Assembly: GCF_000938255.1 (NCBI RefSeq)
Contig: NZ_JYMR01000056.1
Span: 253,192-317,191, forward strand
DNA: 64,000 bases
Source of the DNA: Bradyrhizobium sp. LTSP849
GTDB lineage: Bacteria > Pseudomonadota > Alphaproteobacteria > Rhizobiales > Xanthobacteraceae
Direction of reading: 5' to 3'
Shown: one piece after another, positions 34,523-42,986 of the stretch
Layout of the letters: the number at the start of each line of letters is the position of its first letter
Numbering within the stretch: position 1 is the stretch's first letter
The notes under the pieces: generated by a model
Told to the model about the DNA's origin: nothing
Seen by the model: only the letters and a program-made list of their open reading frames with translations
The model's database searches: none
Made by a program: the position numbers and the translations under genes

Positions 34523-36388
34523 ATGAACGCGATACCCGACGATCTCCTGATCAACGCGCCCGACGAGGTTCTTATCCGCCAGGATCTGGTGCTGACGGCG
34601 CTCGGCCGCCGCCCGGCCGATCGCTCCTTGCGGGTCGGCAAGTTGCTCGACGTGCACAGCCGCACCTGGAGCGAGGATCAGGAGATTGTTTTCAAGGGCC
34701 GGCGCATCGCCTGGATCGGGCCTGCCGGCAGTTATCCCGGCGAGGTCCGCGAGCGCGTGCATCGGCCGGATCTTGCGGCCGTGCCAGGCTTCGGTGAAGT
34801 GCACAAGCATATCGAAAGCTCGCATCTGACGCCGGAATGGGAGGCCGCGCTGGTGCTGCCGCATGGCAATACCTGGACCTGCGAGGCGAGCCACGAATTC
34901 TCCAATGTCAACGGTGCACGCAATCTCGAATTCTGGTTCGAAGCGCGTCGTCGCGGATCGCCGCTGAAGATCTTTCCGCAACCCGGATCGGCGGTGCCGC
35001 CCACGGCCTATGAATGGGGCGGCGGCTGGTATGGCCGCGAGGAGCAGGCGAGCTTCATGAGCGAGAGCCTGATGGTCACCGGGCTCGACGAAGTGATGGA
35101 CTGGCCGGCGGTCTGGAATCCCGACAATCCGTCCTACAGGCGGCTATGGGGCATGATCGAGGCCACGTTCGCGGCCCGCGGCGTCGTCGAAGGCCATGGC
35201 TCCGGTCTGCGGGACCTGCCATCCATTAACGCCTTTGCCGCAGCCGGGCTCGCCTCCGATCATGAAGTGCAGACGCCAGAGGAGACCTGGGACAAGCTCA
35301 CCCGCGGTCTCTTCATCGAGTTGCGCGTCTACGCCATGGACGAGATCGTCAAATGGCTGCTCGCGAAGGGTTTGCAGGACTGGTCGCAGATCGCTTTCAC
35401 CACCGACGACCGCAGCGCCAGCCATACGCTCGAGCTCGGCGCCAGCGATCACAACGCGCGGGTGGCGATTGAAGCCGGTCTTGCGCCGGAAGTCGCGATC
35501 CAGTGTCTGACCATCAATCCGGCGCGGCACATGCGCATCACGCCGTTCGTCGGCAGTCTCGCCCCGGGGCGGTTTGGCGATGTCGTGCTGCTCTCGGATG
35601 TCGCCAGGCTGACCATCGCCGAGGTCTGGGCCGATGGCGCGCAGGTTTCCGAAGGCAAACGCTATCTGGGCAAGGTTCCCGAAATCTCCTGGCCGGATTG
35701 GGCGACCAGGACGGTGAATGTCAAACGCGAGATCCAGTCGGAGGATTTCGAGCTGCCGGCCCAGCCCGGCCGCACCACGATGAAGGCCGCGGTGATCCGC
35801 CCGTTCCATTGGCATCCCGAATTCTACACCCTCGAACTGCCGGTGCGTGACGGCGCCGTGCAGCGCGATGAGAGCGAGGCCATCACCAAGTTTGCCATCG
35901 TCGATCGTTTCTCCGGCGACGGCCGGGTTGCAAAAATGTTCTGGCGCGGCTGTGGACCGCGCACGCCGGACACTGCGCTTGCCTGCTCGGTCGCACACGA
36001 CAAGCACAACATCTGGGTGGTCGGCTCGTCCGACGCCGCGATGGCCAAGGCCGTGAACGCGCTGGTCGAACGTCGGGGCGGTTGGGCTCTGGTGCGCGAA
36101 GGCGAGCTCGTCGCCACCGTGCGCTTCGAGGTTGGCGGATTGATGAGCTGTCGCTCGGCGCAGGCGCTCGATGCCGAGATGCAAGCGCTTTATGCAGAGG
36201 GCCGTAAAGTGGACTGGATGTATGAACCAACCTTCCGGCCGCGCTGGTATCCCGGATTTCCGGAGCGCCTGATGTTCGCGACGCTGACCTGCGCGCCCTG
36301 GAGTTGGGTGCTGGTGGCGCCGTGCGAGCAGGCGCCGCTTGGTTTCATCAACGTGCAGACCGGCGAAGCGCACCCGGTGGTCTGGTAG
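34523..36388 (+). CDS. divergent adenine deaminase (amidohydrolase superfamily)
   Basis: A 621-aa protein in the size range of bacterial adenine deaminases. The usual metal motif appears as VPGFGEVHKHIESSHLTP (HxH kept, but Lys between), the DPHE motif as CEASHEFSNVNG, and the substrate motifs as EGHGSGL and TTDDRSASH. The C-terminal half includes RTTMKAAVIRPFHWHPEF and WRGCGPRT-type core strands. It probably converts adenine to hypoxanthine, but several signature residues differ, so another purine or pterin-like substrate is possible. The start at ATG 34523 follows AGAGGAAGG. Its stop is 13 bp before the permease start. Confidence 0.78.
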   Translation: MNAIPDDLLINAPDEVLIRQDLVLTALGRRPADRSLRVGKLLDVHSRTWSEDQEIVFKGRRIAWIGPAGSYPGEVRERVHRPDLAAVPGFGEVHKHIESSHLTPEWEAALVLPHGNTWTCEASHEFSNVNGARNLEFWFEARRRGSPLKIFPQPGSAVPPTAYEWGGGWYGREEQASFMSESLMVTGLDEVMDWPAVWNPDNPSYRRLWGMIEATFAARGVVEGHGSGLRDLPSINAFAAAGLASDHEVQTPEETWDKLTRGLFIELRVYAMDEIVKWLLAKGLQDWSQIAFTTDDRSASHTLELGASDHNARVAIEAGLAPEVAIQCLTINPARHMRITPFVGSLAPGRFGDVVLLSDVARLTIAEVWADGAQVSEGKRYLGKVPEISWPDWATRTVNVKREIQSEDFELPAQPGRTTMKAAVIRPFHWHPEFYTLELPVRDGAVQRDESEAITKFAIVDRFSGDGRVAKMFWRGCGPRTPDTALACSVAHDKHNIWVVGSSDAAMAKAVNALVERRGGWALVREGELVATVRFEVGGLMSCRSAQALDAEMQALYAEGRKVDWMYEPTFRPRWYPGFPERLMFATLTCAPWSWVLVAPCEQAPLGFINVQTGEAHPVVW

Positions 36389-36401
36389 GGGGAGGACAGG
36401 G

Positions 36402-37793
36402 ATGAACGAGATGACGAAGCCGCAAGCCGCCTCCGCAGAGCCGGCGCCGCACGCGGCCGCGGGACGGCTCGATCGCATCTTTTGCCTCACCGAGCGTGGC
36501 ACCAGTGTCGGCCGCGAGGTGACGGCTGGCGCGACTACGTTCGCGGCGATGGCCTATATCATCGCCGTGAACCCGGCCATCATGTCCAATGCCGGAACGG
36601 ATCGTGCCGATCTCGTCAGCGCCACGGCACTCGCCGCGATTCTGGGCTCGGTGATGATGGGGCTGTGGGCCAATCTGCCGCTCGCGGTCGCGCCGGCGAT
36701 GGGATCGAACGTCATCTTCACCTATGTCATCGTCAAGCAAATGGGCGTGCCCTGGCAAGGTGCGCTTGCGATGGTCGCCTTCACCGGCGTGTTGTTTTTG
36801 ATTCTCAGCCTGTCGAAGCTGCGCGAAAAAGTCGCGAAGGATGTTCCGGAAGCGCTGAAGATCGGTATTCAGGCGGCGGTCGGTACCCTGATCGTCTTCA
36901 TTGCGCTACGGGGCGCCGGCTTCGTGGTCCAGAACCCGTCGACCTACATCGCCATGGGATCCCTGCGCAGCCCGCCTGTGCTGCTGACGCTGTTTGGCCT
37001 CCTGCTCACGCCGGTGCTGGTGGTGCGCCGGGTGCCGGCGGCGCTGATCTTGTCGATCGCGTTGCTGACCCTGATCGGCTTCTTCGTTCCAGGCGCCAAC
37101 GGCAAGATGGTGACGTCGGTGCCATCCGCCATCATGGCGTGGCCGCGCTGGCCGACCAGCACCTTCATGGCACTCGATGTCGGCTATCTCTTCAGCCATT
37201 TCGTCGTGGCGCTGCCGCTGCTGTTCTACTTCCTGTGCGCCGAATTCTTCTCGACGCTTGGCACGCTGATCGGCGTCACGGGAGCCGCCAATCTGCGCAA
37301 GCCAGACGGTTCGATCCCGAATGCCACCGCGGCGTTTGCTACCGATGCGACGGCATCCATCATCGGCCCGCTGCTCGGCACCTCTGTCGTCACGGCCTAC
37401 ATCGAGTCCATCACCGGCGTGCAGGCCGGCGGCCGCACCGGCCTGACCTCGCTGACCGTTGCTGGGTTCTTCTTCCTCGCACTGTTCTTCTGGCCCATCT
37501 TCGTCATCATCCCGCCGCAAGCGACTGCGCCCGCGCTGGTGCTCGTCGGTGTATTGATGATGCAGGGGCTTGCCCGCATCGACATGACCGATCTCGTCAA
37601 TGCGGTTCCGATCGTGTTGACGCTGCTCGTCACCGTGCTGACCAATAACCTCATCAACGGAATGGCTTTGGGCACACTGAGCCATATCGCCTTGGAAGTG
37701 ACGGTCGGCCGGCGGTCGCAGATTCCGGCGATGGTCTGGGGACTCGGTGTCGTGTTCATCGCTTACGCGATCGTGATCGCTCAGATCTTTTGA
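36402..37793 (+). CDS. AzgA-type adenine/guanine/hypoxanthine permease
   Basis: A 463-aa NCS2-superfamily carrier with about 12 helices. It has the AzgA/GhxP start GREVTAGATTFAAMAYIIAVNPAIMSNAG (about 36-65), PAMGSNVIFTYVIVKQMG and, late, TSVVTAYIESITGVQAGGRTGLTSL (about 330), which is the substrate and proton site region. It imports a purine base in symport with protons. The ATG at 36402 follows GGGGGAGGA. The tight operon with the adenine deaminase-like gene points to adenine or hypoxanthine as substrate. Confidence 0.9.
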   Translation: MNEMTKPQAASAEPAPHAAAGRLDRIFCLTERGTSVGREVTAGATTFAAMAYIIAVNPAIMSNAGTDRADLVSATALAAILGSVMMGLWANLPLAVAPAMGSNVIFTYVIVKQMGVPWQGALAMVAFTGVLFLILSLSKLREKVAKDVPEALKIGIQAAVGTLIVFIALRGAGFVVQNPSTYIAMGSLRSPPVLLTLFGLLLTPVLVVRRVPAALILSIALLTLIGFFVPGANGKMVTSVPSAIMAWPRWPTSTFMALDVGYLFSHFVVALPLLFYFLCAEFFSTLGTLIGVTGAANLRKPDGSIPNATAAFATDATASIIGPLLGTSVVTAYIESITGVQAGGRTGLTSLTVAGFFFLALFFWPIFVIIPPQATAPALVLVGVLMMQGLARIDMTDLVNAVPIVLTLLVTVLTNNLINGMALGTLSHIALEVTVGRRSQIPAMVWGLGVVFIAYAIVIAQIF

Positions 37794-37801
37794 TACTCGC
37801 G

Positions 37802-38023
37802 TTACGCCGCGAGATCCAGCAATCTGCACGACCCGCGCACCAGCGCCTTGCGCCCGGCCGGTGTCATCGCGGGCACACCGTCAGTGACGACAACAAGGCC
37901 GAGCTTGACCAGGCTTTCGACGACATAAGCCTTCGAGAGGCGACCGTTCGACACCGGATTGCGAAGCGCACGCAGCGTTTCCCACTGGTCCGGTGAAAGA
38001 TCGAAGTCGAAATCGTTGCTCAT
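37802..38023 (-). CDS. small conserved hypothetical protein
   Basis: A 73-aa soluble protein, MSNDFDFDLSPDQWETLRAL onward, with a helix-rich layout: SKAYVVESLVKLGLV then MTPAGRKALVRG. The pattern resembles a short winged-helix (a helix pair followed by a TPAGR wing), seen in small rhizobial hypothetical proteins. It is convergent with the permease gene with 8 bp between the ends. Function unknown. Confidence 0.65.
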   Translation of the reverse strand: MSNDFDFDLSPDQWETLRALRNPVSNGRLSKAYVVESLVKLGLVVVTDGVPAMTPAGRKALVRGSCRLLDLAA

Positions 38024-38375
38024 GTTGCCTCAAGTGATGGTGCTGTTCGCGCGCCCCTGTTAGCGGCGCTGCATGAAGACCATGCGACGACAATGAGTCC
38101 GGAATCCGGTGAGCCGTTTAGAACGTCTCTTCACAAATTGCCGCACACTGTTGCGTCACAACAGTTAAGATCGCTCAGGCACGAATATCGTCCCTGATCG
38201 CGGATCACTAATTGATGATTTGCTCTTGATCGTGCGACGCCGACTACCGCAATGCACGGGAAGCACCTCTGTCCCATTCTGCGTCGCAATATGCACAGAA
38301 ATCTTGAGGCCAAGGGTTTCGGACTCTGTTACGCTGATTCCGGGGAATGGCTTCACACAACAGGAGTGTGAGTGC
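38024..38375. other. 352-bp intergenic region with two short dyads
   Basis: ACTGTTG-CGTCA-CAACAGT (38147-38165, perfect 7-bp arms) and TGATC-GCG-GATCA (38195-38207) lie between two divergent small genes. I see no gene with a ribosome binding site here. Confidence 0.4.
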
Positions 38376-38573
38376 ATGAACAGGCTGGTCGAAATTCGTA
38401 GTCAGGAATTCCTCTGCCGAGAGCGCGCCGCGCTGGATTTCGAGCGCCGGGTGTTCTGGCTTGCGCAAGCCGAGGCATGGGAACAGCGCGCGCTCGACGA
38501 AATCGCGTATCACTTTCGCGAGTGCAATCTCGCCAAGGGCGAGTTCGTCAAGACCGAGCTGAACGCCGCCTGA
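38376..38573 (+). CDS. small helical hypothetical protein
   Basis: A 65-aa protein, likely a single long amphipathic helix: it is rich in Glu, Arg, Ala and aromatic residues (FLCRERAALDFERRVFWLAQ then WEQRALDEIAYHF). CAGGAG nine bases before the ATG supports the start. It ends 18 bp before the VWA-protein stop (convergent). Function unknown. Confidence 0.6.
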   Translation: MNRLVEIRSQEFLCRERAALDFERRVFWLAQAEAWEQRALDEIAYHFRECNLAKGEFVKTELNAA

Positions 38574-38591
38574 CGCGATTGCGATCACTTC

Positions 38592-39968
38592 TTACTGATA
38601 AGTCGCCACGATATCGGACACCGCGCGCTCCAGCTGCTGCGCGGTCGCGCATTGACGCACCACGCTGCAAAATGTCGCGTAGCGCGGCATCTCGGAATCG
38701 CCAAAGCCCCAGGCGAGCCGTCCTTCGGGATTGAGCCAGACCAGCCGCTTCGAGCGTTCGGAGATGCGGCGCAGGATGTCGGCGCGCGGGTCGAGATTGT
38801 TGCTGCGGGCATCCCCGAGCACGATCACTGTCGTCTGCGGCGTCAGCGTGCTCATGAACTCCTTCTCGAAATCGACCAGCGAAGAGCCGTAGTCGGACGA
38901 GCCGAAGCCGACCTTGGACATGATCTCGGCCATCGCCTCTTCCGGCGATTTCGATTCCAGGATGTCGCTGACTTCGATCAGGTGCGATGAGAATGCGAAC
39001 GAGTGGACGTCGTCAACCACCTCGTGCAGCGAATGGATCAGGAGCAGGAAGAAGTCGGAGACCTGTGCAACCGAGCCGGAGACGTCACAGATCGCCACGA
39101 TCCTGGGCCGGTCGCGGTGCTTGCGCTTCCACGCGGTGAGGAAGGGCACGCCGCCCCAGGCGGCGTTGCGGCGCAGCGTGCGGCGAACATCGAGATGGCC
39201 GCGGCGCTGGCGCTTGCGCGGTTTCGAATAGCGCTCGCGCAGGCGCCGCGCGATCTGGCGGATCAGCGCGCGCATCTCCGCGACCTGACGCCGCTCGATG
39301 CGCGCGAGCGGGGCATTGCGCAGGATCTCGTTGCGGAGGTTTTCGGCCTCTTCGCGGGCATAAAGCGCAAGTCCCTGCGCGACGGTATCGCGCACCGCCT
39401 CGCGCAGCGCGTCGAGCGCGGCGCGCAGGCGCTCGGCGAGTGCCGGGTTGGTTACTGTCAGTTCGTCGAGATCGTCGCGCAGGCGCTGAAGGCCCATGGC
39501 GTCGAGGATTCGGCTGGAGAAGATTCCGCGCTGGGTCGAGTAGCGGATGTCGGACAGGGACGCCGCGCCCGCAGCGCCGGCGATCGCGGCGGCAATCGCG
39601 TTGCGATCCTGCGACAGCAGCATCTGGGCAAGCGAGCCTAGTTCCTCGGGCGGTGGACCTCCGCCCGCTTCGCTGGCCGCACCCGACGAGGGCGATTGAT
39701 CCGCATCCTGCGGACTATCGTCGCTATCGGCCTCAGGCTGTTCCTGCCGCGGCTCCGGCTGGCTGAAGAACAGATCAAAGCAGTCACCGAGCGCGAGTTT
39801 CTCGTCCTGCGACTTGGCGAGTGTCAGAAGGAGGGTATCGCGCAGGATGGCGCGGTCGGACACGCCGACCTCCGCGACCGCGCGCATCGCATCGATGCTT
39901 TCAGCAGGCGAAACAAGGACGCCGGCACCGCGCGCCGCCCGAAAGAAACGATGGATATTCTCGCGCAT
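38592..39968 (-). CDS. VWA domain-containing CoxE-like protein
   Basis: A 458-aa protein. The N-terminal region (1-75) is the helical CoxE-type start RENIHRFFRAARGAGVLVSPAESIDA. An acidic, Pro/Ser-rich linker follows (about 72-105), then a helical middle and a C-terminal von Willebrand A domain from about 275 with the MIDAS motif DVSGS and later a GDARSNN segment. CoxE proteins act with a MoxR-type AAA+ partner, here encoded 5 bp upstream, to remodel or mature target enzymes. No target gene is adjacent. Confidence 0.85.
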   Translation of the reverse strand: MRENIHRFFRAARGAGVLVSPAESIDAMRAVAEVGVSDRAILRDTLLLTLAKSQDEKLALGDCFDLFFSQPEPRQEQPEADSDDSPQDADQSPSSGAASEAGGGPPPEELGSLAQMLLSQDRNAIAAAIAGAAGAASLSDIRYSTQRGIFSSRILDAMGLQRLRDDLDELTVTNPALAERLRAALDALREAVRDTVAQGLALYAREEAENLRNEILRNAPLARIERRQVAEMRALIRQIARRLRERYSKPRKRQRRGHLDVRRTLRRNAAWGGVPFLTAWKRKHRDRPRIVAICDVSGSVAQVSDFFLLLIHSLHEVVDDVHSFAFSSHLIEVSDILESKSPEEAMAEIMSKVGFGSSDYGSSLVDFEKEFMSTLTPQTTVIVLGDARSNNLDPRADILRRISERSKRLVWLNPEGRLAWGFGDSEMPRYATFCSVVRQCATAQQLERAVSDIVATYQ

Positions 39969-39973
39969 CGGCG

Positions 39974-40921
39974 TCAACCGAAGACGTTGGATCGCGCTGA
40001 CTTGGCAATGAAGGTCGTAATCTGGGGCGACGCGGCTTCGATGTCGGCTTCGTATTTCAGCAGCACGTTGAGCGTATCCTTGACGATCTCGGTGTCGAGC
40101 TCGGAGGCCTGCAAGAGCACCAGCACACGCGCCCAATCGATGGTCTCGCTGACCGAGGGTAGCTTCTTCAAATCCAGCGAACGGATCTCGTGGATGAAGC
40201 CGACCATCTGCCGGCGCAGCGTCTGCGAGATGTTAGGCACGCGGCTCTCAACGATGCGCTCCTCCAGCCGCTGCTCGGGGAAGCCGATATGCAGATGCAG
40301 GCAGCGGCGCTTCAGGGCGTCGCCAAGATCGCGTTCGCTGTTGGAGGTGAGGATCACTGTCGGCGGGGTGATCGCCGAGATGGTGCCGAGCTCGGGGATC
40401 GTGACCTGGAAGTCGGACAGGATTTCCAGCAGCAGCGATTCAAATTCCGCGTCCGACTTGTCGATCTCGTCGATCAGCAGCACGCAGCCGCCCGGCTGCT
40501 CCAGCGCCTGGAGCAGGGGGCGCGGCTCGACGAACTCCTTGGAGAAGAACACGTCGCCGAAATCGTGGAGCTGATTGAGTGCATCGTGCAGCGTCTGCGC
40601 GCCGCCAAGGACTTCGCCGAGCTTGTCCTTCAGGATCTGGGTGTAGAGAAGCTGCTTGGCATATTTCCACTCGTAAAGCGCCTTGGCTTCGTCGAGGCCT
40701 TCGTAGCATTGCAGGCGGATCATCTTCATGCCGCGCCAGGCGGCAATCGCCTTGGCAAGCTCGGTCTTGCCGACGCCCGCGGGGCCTTCGACCAGGATCG
40801 GCTTCTCGATTTGTTGCGACAAATAGACGGCGGTCGCGATCTGCCGGCTCGCGATATAGCCTTGCGCGGCGAGGCCGCTCTCCACTGCCTCGATCGCTAT
40901 CGAGGGCTTCTGATCAGCCAC
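39974..40921 (-). CDS. MoxR-family AAA+ ATPase (CoxD-like)
   Basis: A 315-aa AAA+ protein: Walker A EGPAGVGKTE (about 45), Walker B CVLLIDEIDKSDAEFE (about 128), sensor 1 TSNSERDLGDALKRRC and the usual lid helices. The start is taken as GTG 40921, 9 bp after GGGAG; a TTG at 40984 would add 21 residues. It forms a gene pair with the VWA CoxE-like protein, the standard MoxR-VWA chaperone arrangement. The target is unknown. Confidence 0.85.
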   Translation of the reverse strand: MADQKPSIAIEAVESGLAAQGYIASRQIATAVYLSQQIEKPILVEGPAGVGKTELAKAIAAWRGMKMIRLQCYEGLDEAKALYEWKYAKQLLYTQILKDKLGEVLGGAQTLHDALNQLHDFGDVFFSKEFVEPRPLLQALEQPGGCVLLIDEIDKSDAEFESLLLEILSDFQVTIPELGTISAITPPTVILTSNSERDLGDALKRRCLHLHIGFPEQRLEERIVESRVPNISQTLRRQMVGFIHEIRSLDLKKLPSVSETIDWARVLVLLQASELDTEIVKDTLNVLLKYEADIEAASPQITTFIAKSARSNVFG

Positions 40922-41067
40922 GAAAGGGCGCTCCCAAAGGTCTTGCTTGAGGCCTGTTCTGCCTGCGTTCCTGGCAAAGAACAAGCCTCGTCTGGGACGG
41001 GCCTGACCCGCGCGAACGGTCGCTTTTTCCGTTCAGCGCAAATACTTAAGCGATGACCGATGTGCGG

Positions 41068-41268
41068 TCAGTGCTGCAGCAGCTCCGGCTTCCGGATGGT
41101 CTGTCTGACCTCGGCGCCGCAATCGACGCATTCATAGACGAAGTCGATTTTGGCAAGGCTCCAATGCGGCTCGACCTCGCGCACGTACATCGGCAGGAAC
41201 CCCATACAGGTGGGGCAAATCACAGGCGCGATTTCGATATCCTGATGATGCTGTACATAAGCTGGCAT
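41068..41268 (-). CDS. small zinc-ribbon-like protein
   Basis: A 66-aa protein with two CxxC pairs, VICPTCMGF and YECVDCGAEV, spaced 32 residues apart, a zinc-ribbon arrangement. MPAYVQHHQDIEIAPV is a short N-terminus. Probably nucleic-acid or protein binding; no family named. Confidence 0.65.
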   Translation of the reverse strand: MPAYVQHHQDIEIAPVICPTCMGFLPMYVREVEPHWSLAKIDFVYECVDCGAEVRQTIRKPELLQH

Positions 41269-41494
41269 CTCGGCTCTCCTTCGCAGGCGACCACCAATCC
41301 CCGCGCAGAGGCTACTGCCGGTGGCGCCAGCGCCGTCATCAACTCTTTCGAACAGAGGCGGAACGGCGCGGGTTTGTCGTTCGCTGTGACATTCTTGTTA
41401 CGTCTCTGTACTGTAACGGGCGGACCAAATGCCTATTTCACAGCTCGATCCGGTTTCTCGGACCTTCACTGCAACGATAAGGGGAGCAAAGCCC

Positions 41495-42469
41495 ATGACG
41501 CATGCCATTCGTTTTCACAAGACCGGCGGTCCGGAAGTCCTGGTGTGGGAGGAGGTCAGCGTCGGCAAGCCCGGACCTGGCGAAGCGCGTATCCGTCACA
41601 CCGCCGTCGGTCTCAACTTCGTCGACATCTATAACCGCTCGGGTGTGTATCCGGCGCAATTGCCGAGTGGGCTCGGCAGCGAGGCGGCGGGTGTCGTCGA
41701 GGAGGTTGGGCCCGGTGTCACCGACGTGAAGCCGGGCGATCGCGTCGCCTATGGCGCTTCACCGCTCGGCGCCTATTCCGAGGCGCGGCTGATCCCCGCC
41801 GACCGGCTGCTCAAGTTGCCTGACGGTGTCGACGACAAGACTGCGGCGGCGATGATGCTCAAGGGGCTCACCACCCAATATCTGATCCGGCAGACCTATC
41901 GGGTGAAAGCCGGCGACACCATCCTGCTACATGCGGCAGCCGGCGGCGTTGGCCTGATCTTGAGCCAGTGGGCCAAGCATCTCGGCGCGACCGTGATCGG
42001 CACGGTGAGCAGCGACGAGAAGGCAAAGCTCGCCAAGGCACATGGCTGCGATCACGTCATCATCTACAGCCGCGAGGATTTCGTGAAGCGCGTCGACGAG
42101 ATTACCGGCGGCAAGAAAGTGCCGGTTGTTTATGATTCCGTGGGCAAGGATACGTTCCTGAAGTCGCTGGATTGCCTCGCGCCGCTCGGCGTCGCCGCAT
42201 TGTTCGGCGCGTCCTCGGGCGCTGTCGAGCCGCTCAATCTCGGCCTGCTGGCGCAGAAGGGCTCGCTCTACGTCACCCGTCCGACGCTGTTCACCTATGC
42301 TGCCAAGCGCGAGAGCCTTGTCGCGATGGCGGGTGAGCTGTTCGACGTCGTCAAGTCCGGCGCAGTCAAGATCGAGGTGCACCAGACCTATCCGCTGAAG
42401 GACGCCGCCAAGGCGCACGCCGATCTTGCCGCGCGCAAGACCACGGGATCGACTGTTCTCACGGTGTGA
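41495..42469 (+). CDS. quinone oxidoreductase (zinc-independent MDR)
   Basis: A 324-aa NADPH:quinone reductase. LNFVDIYNRSGVYP (about 46), SGLGSEAAGVVEEVGPGV and the nucleotide-binding ILLHAAAGGVGLILSQWAKHLGA (about 145) are the QorA signature. It lacks the zinc-binding Cys set of alcohol dehydrogenases. It reduces quinones with NADPH, a redox-stress function. GGGGAGC precedes the ATG at 41495. Confidence 0.9.
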   Translation: MTHAIRFHKTGGPEVLVWEEVSVGKPGPGEARIRHTAVGLNFVDIYNRSGVYPAQLPSGLGSEAAGVVEEVGPGVTDVKPGDRVAYGASPLGAYSEARLIPADRLLKLPDGVDDKTAAAMMLKGLTTQYLIRQTYRVKAGDTILLHAAAGGVGLILSQWAKHLGATVIGTVSSDEKAKLAKAHGCDHVIIYSREDFVKRVDEITGGKKVPVVYDSVGKDTFLKSLDCLAPLGVAALFGASSGAVEPLNLGLLAQKGSLYVTRPTLFTYAAKRESLVAMAGELFDVVKSGAVKIEVHQTYPLKDAAKAHADLAARKTTGSTVLTV

Positions 42470-42500
42470 TCTCCGGCCGGACGGTGGCGCAGGCTCACGA

Positions 42501-42556
42501 GAGCGTTTTCGAGCGAAGTGGATACCGATTCGCCTAAAGAAAACGCGTCAAAACAA
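42501..42556. repeat. intergenic inverted repeat (Bradyrhizobium type)
   Basis: GCGTTTTC at 42503-42510 and GAAAACGC at 42539-42546 are inverted arms around GAGCGAAGTGGATACCGA. I recognise this as a variant of a repeat dispersed in Bradyrhizobium genomes. It follows the quinone oxidoreductase gene. Confidence 0.65.
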
Positions 42557-42600
42557 AAATCCAAAGCCCAGTTCCGATCCTATCGGAACTGGGCTTTGGG
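42550..42600. terminator. bidirectional rho-independent terminator, 18-bp stem
   Basis: The arms 42561-42578 (CCAAAGCCCAGTTCCGAT) and 42582-42599 are exact reverse complements with a 3-base loop. On the minus strand the stem is followed by ATTTTTGTTTT. It sits between convergent genes ending at 42469 and 42607. Confidence 0.9.
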
Positions 42601-42606
42601 CCTGCG

Positions 42607-42903
42607 TCACGTCCGTTCATGCTTGCGCAGGTCGTGGGCATGATCGAGGTGGGTCGCCTGGAGATCGACTTCGTCAGGCGGGATTTGGGGGAGGGCGGCC
42701 TCAGTCAGGACTGCCTCGGTCACGTCCTCGACCGAACTCTCCACGACCTCGTGGATGAACGAGATGTTCTGATATTCACCCGAGGCCACGCGGGAGATGA
42801 CCTCGCGTCGGGTGATTTCGGGGTCAACGATCGCCTCGCGGCCGCGCCGCCCATAGTCGATCATCACGACGAAATACTGCATGAAACGATCCTGCCGCGC
42901 CAT
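42607..42903 (-). CDS. small protein under the LexA-like operator
   Basis: A 98-aa soluble, acidic protein, MARQDRFMQYFVVMIDYGRR onward (a second in-frame ATG at 42882 gives 91 aa), ending LQATHLDHAHDLRKHERT. EITRREVISRVASGEYQNIS and VVESSVEDVTEAVLTE are predicted helices. I recognise no family. Its promoter contains TTCCG-AAAAA-CGGAA between the -35 and -10 boxes, so it is likely controlled by the repressor encoded immediately upstream. The strong terminator at 42561 ends its transcript. Confidence 0.68.
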   Translation of the reverse strand: MARQDRFMQYFVVMIDYGRRGREAIVDPEITRREVISRVASGEYQNISFIHEVVESSVEDVTEAVLTEAALPQIPPDEVDLQATHLDHAHDLRKHERT

Positions 42904-42919
42904 GGTCGGAGCGCGGCAG

Positions 42920-42948
42920 AGTATTTCCGAAAAACGGAATAAAGTCAA
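42920..42948 (-). promoter_or_regulatory. promoter with LexA-like operator for the 98-aa gene
   Basis: Reading on the minus strand: -35 TTGACT (42943-42948), a 17-bp spacer, and -10 AATACT (42920-42925). The spacer contains the dyad TTCCG-AAAAA-CGGAA (42925-42939). An operator inside the promoter implies repression. Confidence 0.6.
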
Positions 42949-42986
42949 GATAGATTTCCAAAAATCAGAAATCGACGCCAACGCGC

